Source: Strongylocentrotus purpuratus (taxonomy: Eukaryota; Echinodermata; Echinoidea; Camarodonta; Strongylocentrotidae). From it: a stretch of 64,000 nt of DNA. Positions 62,001-64,000 of this stretch are shown piece after piece. Position 1 is the first letter of the stretch; each line of letters opens with the position of its first letter. Under the pieces are notes generated by a model. That model searched no databases and was not told where the DNA came from. It worked only from the letters and a program-made list of their open reading frames with translations. The translations under genes and the position numbers were made by a program. The stretch covers positions 12,302,342 through 12,366,341 of the forward strand of contig NW_022145611.1 of NCBI RefSeq assembly GCF_000002235.5, given 5' to 3'.

Positions 62001-63457
62001 TTTCCATTGATTTTGATATTGATCAAACTGGTCCTTGTTTGGATGTTTCTTATGCTGTTCTACCCAATTATCAAACTGATTTTTCCAGTCTGTGAGCTGC
62101 TTTTCACAGGTAGCCTTCTTTTCCTGCAAGTCTTTCTGCAAGAGTAAACAACACAATAGAAAGAACACATAGTTCATTACACATACATCTTTATATACAT
62201 GTCCATGTAAATCATAATGCTCTGGACATAAGGGGTCAAATGTAAAGGGAATTTGTACTTGAACATGTTCTACACCTTGGCCCAGTATTACACAGAATTG
62301 ATATTAATTGCAACTTATTTGCAATTGATATCAATTGCAACTAAGTCCATGTATATGAGATAAGAGATTGCAAACTTGTGATTGATTGGACTCTTTATAA
62401 GACGATGTGGTACACCAGGGCCCCATCTTATAAAGAGTTGATATTAATCGTAACTACAGGTATGTACATGAGAGATTTATAAGGAGATTGCAAATTTGTG
62501 ATTGATTGGAGGACTTGCAATTGATTTGGATCAATCGTAACTCTTTATAAGACGGGCCCAGGTGTTAACACCAATAATAATGGCTGATAATCTGATATCA
62601 ATATTTTCTTTTACTATGTAACAAAAATTTAACAGAAATATTACAAGCGGTATTTTTTTCATACTTTCTAGTTTCTAAGCATACTCTTGACAAGGCACAC
62701 ATAACAGTAAAAAGTAAAAAGGTATTCATCACAACCGCATCATAGTGACATGACTAATTTGACATTTTCATTAATGACTGATCTCAACTTGCTGTCTTTC
62801 AAAGTTTGATTTTTTTTTCTGGTTCTCCTGCTGCAGTTTATCTTGAACAATTATCAATGTCAAATTCCCCTTTTAAATTTCCTGTCAAAATGTTTTACAT
62901 CAACAACCTGTAAATTCTTATTTATTGCTGGAAAGGCAATCCTGTAATTGAACCATAGAAGTGCATATGGCCAAGCCAAAAGATAATGAATGAATGAATG
63001 AGTAAATAAAGTTGCCTGAAATTCAGGAATAATGGTAAAATAGTATAATCCTTAAAATTTTCCTCTGAAGCTGGCTGCCTGACAAATGGAGCAATTTTTC
63101 CAACTTTGCTGGTAGATCGGATCTGAAAGTGTCTTGCAGCCAGTCTTGTATTTTGTGGTGTGACCAATAAAACTAATAACGTTGTACAGAACATATTTAA
63201 CTATTATACAAAGCAGGTGAAGCAACCATGTCTTTGATGGTAAAACATACCAATTTAACATCCATCAAGGTAGTCTCTTGACTTTGGTACCATTGTTGAT
63301 ACTGTTGCTGATATGATTGCATCTGTTGCTGGTAGCTCTGCCACTGGTCTTGAGCAGCTGCCTGTTTTTGTACAGTTTCTTCCTCCTTTCGAACCGGGGC
63401 CGTTGCCTGCCAATGTAAGGCCTGATCCTGAAGCCCTCTCAACTTCACATCTTCATT
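38149..63457 (-). CDS. YLPM1: YLPM1/ZAP3 orthologue, partial gene, sixteen exons
   Basis: Nuclear YLP-motif protein; family members carry a C-terminal P-loop kinase-like domain and are linked to PP1 and RNA processing. Exons in coding order: 63251-63457, 58320-62135, 56595-57385, 56006-56115, 55430-55606, 54509-55115, 54273-54344, 51706-51946, 51076-51195, 50363-50533, 49433-49516, 48606-48689, 47442-47540, 42969-43020, 41123-41244 and 38149-38295. Total 6,900 nt, 2,299 residues plus stop, in frame throughout. Key matches to human YLPM1: HPNKDQFDQYQNQWKTWQ; DYSHGQ/DYGHA segments; Walker A RGPPGSGKS; LDDYF; FIIVDAVND; HWEFAPRKYI; SKW; RVRWADIEE; VGFVVGQT; and the exact C-terminus ALNRTKYI. The central exon holds a huge Met/Gly/Pro/Asp/Arg repeat not in human. 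N-terminal exons lie beyond 64000. One intron is GC-AG, and exon 54273-54344 comes from a tandem duplication. Confidence 0.95.
40186..40345. repeat. MITE with CCCGTCTTATAAAGAGTTG ends (family E)
   Basis: Inverted ends (GGGGCCCGTCTTATAAAGAG and AACTCTTTTTAAGACGGGGC), with ATCGTAACT and GATCAATCG motifs near them. In a YLPM1 intron. Relatives are at 62277-62562. Confidence 0.7.
41123..41244 (-). CDS. YLPM1: YLPM1 exon: DALDGIKKYK to GQKR
   Basis: Encodes (D)ALDGIKKYKKKESYTSMEDF and on to KPILPGQKR. The acceptor is tacacag and the donor gtaagt. It sits just downstream (in transcript sense) of a roughly 360-nt polypyrimidine tract at 41270-41632. Confidence 0.93.
41270..41632. repeat. Polypurine/polypyrimidine tract
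   Basis: Almost pure A/G on the plus strand, including GGGGGAGGGGAGGGGAGGGG (G-quadruplex-like) and a (GA)n run at about 41484-41508. On the YLPM1 transcript it reads as C/U and ends about 25 nt before a 3' splice site. Confidence 0.9.
42482..42752. repeat. MITE with GGGGAGTGTTTCACAAAGA ends (family F), copy 1
   Basis: Inverted ends with CACAAAGACTAAGATCAACTTTAAG at the left and its inverse at the right (CTTTGTGAAACAACCCCC). In a YLPM1 intron. A relative is at 46230-46503. Confidence 0.75.
42969..43020 (-). CDS. YLPM1: YLPM1 small exon: TLALTKSKWDSATEEKL
   Basis: A 52-nt exon with acceptor tttcag and donor gtgagt. SKW matches the PKSKWEMD region of human YLPM1. It ends one base into the next aspartate codon. 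Confidence 0.92.
43850..43900. repeat. (AAAT)n microsatellite after poly-C
   Basis: CCCCCCC followed by A8 and repeated AAAT units, in a YLPM1 intron. Confidence 0.7.
46230..46503. repeat. MITE with GGGGTGTTTCACAAAGATC ends (family F), copy 2
   Basis: Inverted ends CCTGGGGGGTGTTTCACAAA and TTTGTGAAACACCCCTCAGG, with paired AAGTCCAACTTA motifs inside. In the YLPM1 intron between exons 47442-47540 and 42969-43020. Confidence 0.75.
47442..47540 (-). CDS. YLPM1: YLPM1 exon: acidic VEMEELDEDAG segment
   Basis: 33 codons, from VEMEELDEDAGPSMEELMNQ to EELEDQEE. The acceptor is ttgcag and the donor gtaaga. It corresponds to the human EVEMEDFDANIEEQ region. Confidence 0.93.
47995..48175. repeat. CAT/ATC trinucleotide-rich block
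   Basis: An interrupted (ATC)n/(CAT)n microsatellite in a YLPM1 intron. It reads as poly-His on the plus strand and poly-Met or poly-Asp in other frames; no gene is inferred. Confidence 0.8.
48606..48689 (-). CDS. YLPM1: YLPM1 exon: IIEHWEFAPRKYIKLD
   Basis: 28 codons, IIEHWEFAPRKYIKLDVVAL to LQDAAIPE, matching human HWETAPRHMMRLDIRSLLQD. The acceptor is ttatag and the donor gtaaga. Confidence 0.94.
49433..49516 (-). CDS. YLPM1: YLPM1 exon: kinase-like domain, VYVAELL to GIRK
   Basis: 28 codons, VYVAELLVELGLCIQRDIHN to RGETGIRK, matching human EVYLAEM...CGKRNIHGR. The acceptor is gtgcag and the donor gtaggt. Confidence 0.93.
50363..50533 (-). CDS. YLPM1: YLPM1 exon: kinase-like domain, FIIVDAVND
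   Basis: 57 codons including IYHVSLLKTFKKTIEDGFFD and FIIVDAVND, matching human SMFKTFKKTLDDGFFPFIIL. The acceptor is tttcag and the donor gtattt. Confidence 0.94.
51076..51195 (-). CDS. YLPM1: YLPM1 exon: LDDYF segment
   Basis: 40 codons, DREIQNRGPSPRMLCLDDYF to TGKIVKKR. CLDDYF matches human SLDDYF. The acceptor is ctgcag, paired with a GC donor on the upstream exon. Confidence 0.94.
51706..51946 (-). CDS. YLPM1: YLPM1 exon: P-loop (Walker A)
   Basis: Contains KICMILRGPPGSGKSYIAKL then IK, the Walker A GxxxxGK[ST] of the nucleotide-kinase-like domain (human VVIMRGLPGSGKTHVAKLI). The acceptor is gtacag. The donor is AAG|gcaagt, a GC donor; no GT alternative gives the conserved K|DRE join. 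Confidence 0.95.
52430..52800. other. CpG-richer block inside a YLPM1 intron
   Basis: Contains CGTCCGCAGTAGCGGACTAG, paired CTGCCCGTAG/CAACGGGCAGG sequences and AATATGGCGGAC (a YY1-like core). It may be an old promoter, an enhancer or a repeat. No exon is recognised. Confidence 0.3.
54130..54586. repeat. Tandem direct duplication spanning an exon end
   Basis: Copy 1 is about 54130-54350 and copy 2 about 54351-54586. Shared landmarks are CAGTCA, AGGGCAT, CATACTC, GGTATCACAT and the 72-bp exon piece. The exon part differs at 3 of 72 positions; the adjacent 82 intron bases differ at 10. Confidence 0.85.
54273..54344 (-). CDS. YLPM1: YLPM1 duplicated 72-nt exon
   Basis: Encodes 24 residues (QSGGQDQDRSRERGDDRQRG, RGDK) that repeat the end of the 54509-55115 exon. 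The acceptor is tttttaccag and the donor gtgagt. Phases match on both sides, so inclusion or skipping both keep the frame. The three differences from the parent exon are all synonymous in the parental frame. Splicing is inferred. Confidence 0.7.
54509..55115 (-). CDS. YLPM1: YLPM1 exon: Gln/Pro-rich region
   Basis: Encodes a strongly Q- and P-rich segment (QQSPAPPHREPSPQPP, YLPDDLTQQF, QQQQQPPPPPPPP), ending with an RS/RD patch ERGDDRQRGRGDK. It contains a YLP tripeptide. The acceptor is ctttag and the donor gtgagt; both end codons are split. Confidence 0.92.
55430..55606 (-). CDS. YLPM1: YLPM1 exon: VIVDVVDYSHGQ segment
   Basis: Encodes GSLLSNAVIVDVVDYSHGQN and on to HKEIQPAKR plus G. DYSHGQ resembles human VDYGHGRD. 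The acceptor is ttctag and the donor gtttgt. 177 nt, phases consistent on both sides. Confidence 0.88.
56006..56115 (-). CDS. YLPM1: YLPM1 exon: IVFDYGHAEST segment
   Basis: Encodes SMERAHSPPVTEITAPIVFD then YGHAESTRPAYDIETR plus G. It carries a second DYGH-type motif resembling the human VDYGHGRD segment. The acceptor is tccacag and the donor gtaagt. Confidence 0.9.
56216..56375. repeat. Short MITE (family D), copy 2
   Basis: Ends ACAGTCAAACCCGTCTATAG and GCAGGTTTGACTGT, with interior TTTGTAGACAGG repeats. Related to 8023-8194. In the YLPM1 intron between exons 56006-56115 and 56595-57385. Confidence 0.7.
56595..57385 (-). CDS. YLPM1: YLPM1 exon: RS/RD-rich domain
   Basis: About 263 residues rich in Arg with Ser/Asp. 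It has SR-type blocks (RRSRSPDKRKRRSRSRS), RDQRDQRDQRDRRD repeats, a more ordered STEAFDKLRELIYDTLVRHP and then a charged Pro/Arg tail. The acceptor is cctatag immediately before ATG and the donor gtgagg. In frame with both neighbours. Confidence 0.92.
57558..57645. repeat. Two direct copies of a ~45-bp sequence
   Basis: ACCAAAAGAAAGGGGAAAAA and AATCGTAAAATTTGAGAC each occur twice in a row, in the YLPM1 intron upstream of exon 56595-57385. Confidence 0.75.
58320..62135 (-). CDS. YLPM1: YLPM1 giant exon: coiled segment, FP-rich, heptad repeats, acidic tail
   Basis: 3,816 nt, 1,272 codons, phase 0 at both ends; acceptor cttgcag, donor gtaatg. Order: a helical KDLQEKKATCEKQL...HPNKDQFDQYQNQWKTWQ segment conserved with human; a Gly/Ser/Met/Pro region; Phe-Pro repeats (FPFPFPDDFPFPGD); a very long PGMDRGx seven-residue array (about 59990-61165), loosening into PPGIDSG-like repeats to about 59330; PPG-rich; Lys-rich; then an acidic end DDEEEEEAPHSKK. 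Three QLxLGxxLAxL[KR]-like motifs lie between repeat blocks (59922-59957, 59757-59792, 59610-59645). The array is absent from human YLPM1. Confidence 0.94.
59330..61165 (-). repeat. In-frame 21-bp (seven-residue) coding repeat array
   Basis: Within the YLPM1 giant exon. The core unit is P-G-M-D-R-G-[PQ], in about eighty or more near-identical copies at 61165-59990, then degenerate PPG[IVM]D[SR]G units. The 21-bp DNA unit (TCTATCCATTCCAGGAGGGCC on the plus strand) is repetitive enough to leave the antisense frames open. Confidence 0.93.
62277..62562. repeat. Two adjacent family E MITE copies
   Basis: Copy a is about 62277-62403 and copy b about 62417-62562. Both have the TATAAAGAGTTG/CTCTTTATAAGACG ends and an internal GAGATTGCAAA...TTGTGATTGATTGGA. 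In a YLPM1 intron. Confidence 0.7.
63251..63457 (-). CDS. YLPM1: YLPM1 exon: QWQSYQQQ segment, most upstream seen
   Basis: 69 codons, NEDVKLRGLQDQALHWQATA and on to QQWYQSQETTLMDVKL. It corresponds to human EEDARLKQLQAAAAHWQQHQ. The acceptor is atttttag (tag at 63458-63460 in complement) and the donor gtatgt. Upstream exons with the YLP motifs must lie beyond 64000. Confidence 0.92.
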
Positions 63458-63626
63458 CTAAAATTCAAATTCAATAAGGTTTTATCATGTCATTATCATC
63501 TTTATTAGATTTATATATTTTTCAAAAACTAGGTTAAACTAGAAATGATATTGATAGAGTAAAAGAAGAAAGAAGGACCAATTTTCTTATCATTTTTTAA
63601 AGTATTTTTCCTAAAAATGAAGACTT

Positions 63627-63892
63627 ATAATATACACTTTTTCACTGGATTCACGGTAAACTGCTGCACAATACAATTGCATAACGTACCGACGGTGGGG
63701 TGCGGGCGCGCGCCTGAAGTTAGCGACTGTAATCTTAGATCCTCATTAAATAAGTTAATCTAATTAAGCAATTCACCATTATGGTCACTAACTTCACACG
63801 CGTACACCCGCACCTTAACGTCAGTGAGGTATGCAATTGTTATTGTATTGTGAAGCAGTTTGCGGTGAATCCTGTGAGAAAGTGTATATTAA
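63627..63892. repeat. ~266-bp MITE with long inverted arms and CpG-rich arm centres
   Basis: The left arm (AATATACACTTTTTCACTGG, GATTCACGGTAAACTGCT, GGGTGCGGGCGCGCG) is mirrored by the right arm (ACACGCGTACACCCGCACC, CAGTTTGCGGTGAATCC, AAAGTGTATATTA). It lies upstream of the first visible YLPM1 exon. Confidence 0.75.
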
Positions 63893-64000
63893 TACAAGTG
63901 TTGTTTTTTTAGGAAAAACTTGACACGAAACAGGTAAGAAACATAACATTAGGCCTAACAACTTTTATTCAGTTTTAAATCAAGTTCATTAATTTATTTG

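Overview
The window is eukaryotic nuclear DNA: AT-rich, with split genes, GT-AG introns, tRNA-derived SINEs, many short inverted-repeat (MITE-like) DNA transposons and one 500-N assembly gap. The gene content (eIF4A3, an HLX/H2.0-type homeobox gene and a YLPM1/ZAP3 orthologue) is that of a bilaterian animal. The repeat types suggest a marine deuterostome, most likely an echinoderm such as a sea urchin. The taxon is an inference from repeat style and protein similarity, not from a search.

Layout. (1) 151-8530, minus strand: ten exons of the DEAD-box RNA helicase eIF4A3, 350 codons, matching human residues about 57-406. The N-terminal exon(s) and the last few codons were not found here. Its introns hold SINEs, a hAT-type element with an 8-bp target duplication, TTAA-flanked MITEs and a striking 32-bp-stem hairpin. 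(2) 8.6-14.8 kb: a repeat-rich zone with a decayed piggyBac-like element (9483-12260) whose interior is an inverted pair of tandem arrays, two MITEs around it, a direct duplication of about 0.67 kb that runs into the N gap, and a GC-rich stretch. (3) 14.8-21.8 kb: no gene recognised, one minisatellite at 18.05-18.64 kb. (4) 21865-22678, plus strand: the last two exons of an HLX-type homeobox gene; upstream exons not found. (5) 22.7-38.1 kb: non-coding, with MITEs, microsatellites, a GC-rich island and a DR1-containing tandem repeat element at 34.67-35.79 kb. (6) 38149-63457, minus strand: sixteen exons (2,299 residues plus stop) of YLPM1; its 5' end lies beyond the window.

How the genes relate. 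eIF4A3 and HLX are divergent; HLX and YLPM1 are convergent. eIF4A3 is the ATPase core of the exon junction complex. YLPM1 is a nuclear protein with a C-terminal P-loop kinase-like domain and low-complexity RS/RD, PQ and Met/Gly/Pro-rich regions. The two are RNA-related, but nothing in the sequence shows co-regulation.

The most notable items are in YLPM1. One is a tandem genomic duplication that appears to have created a new in-frame 72-nt exon, whose three differences from its parent are all synonymous. Another is a very large seven-residue repeat region with three spaced copies of a QLxLGxxLAxL[KR]-like motif. A GC-AG intron follows the P-loop exon, and a roughly 360-nt polypyrimidine tract precedes one 3' splice site.
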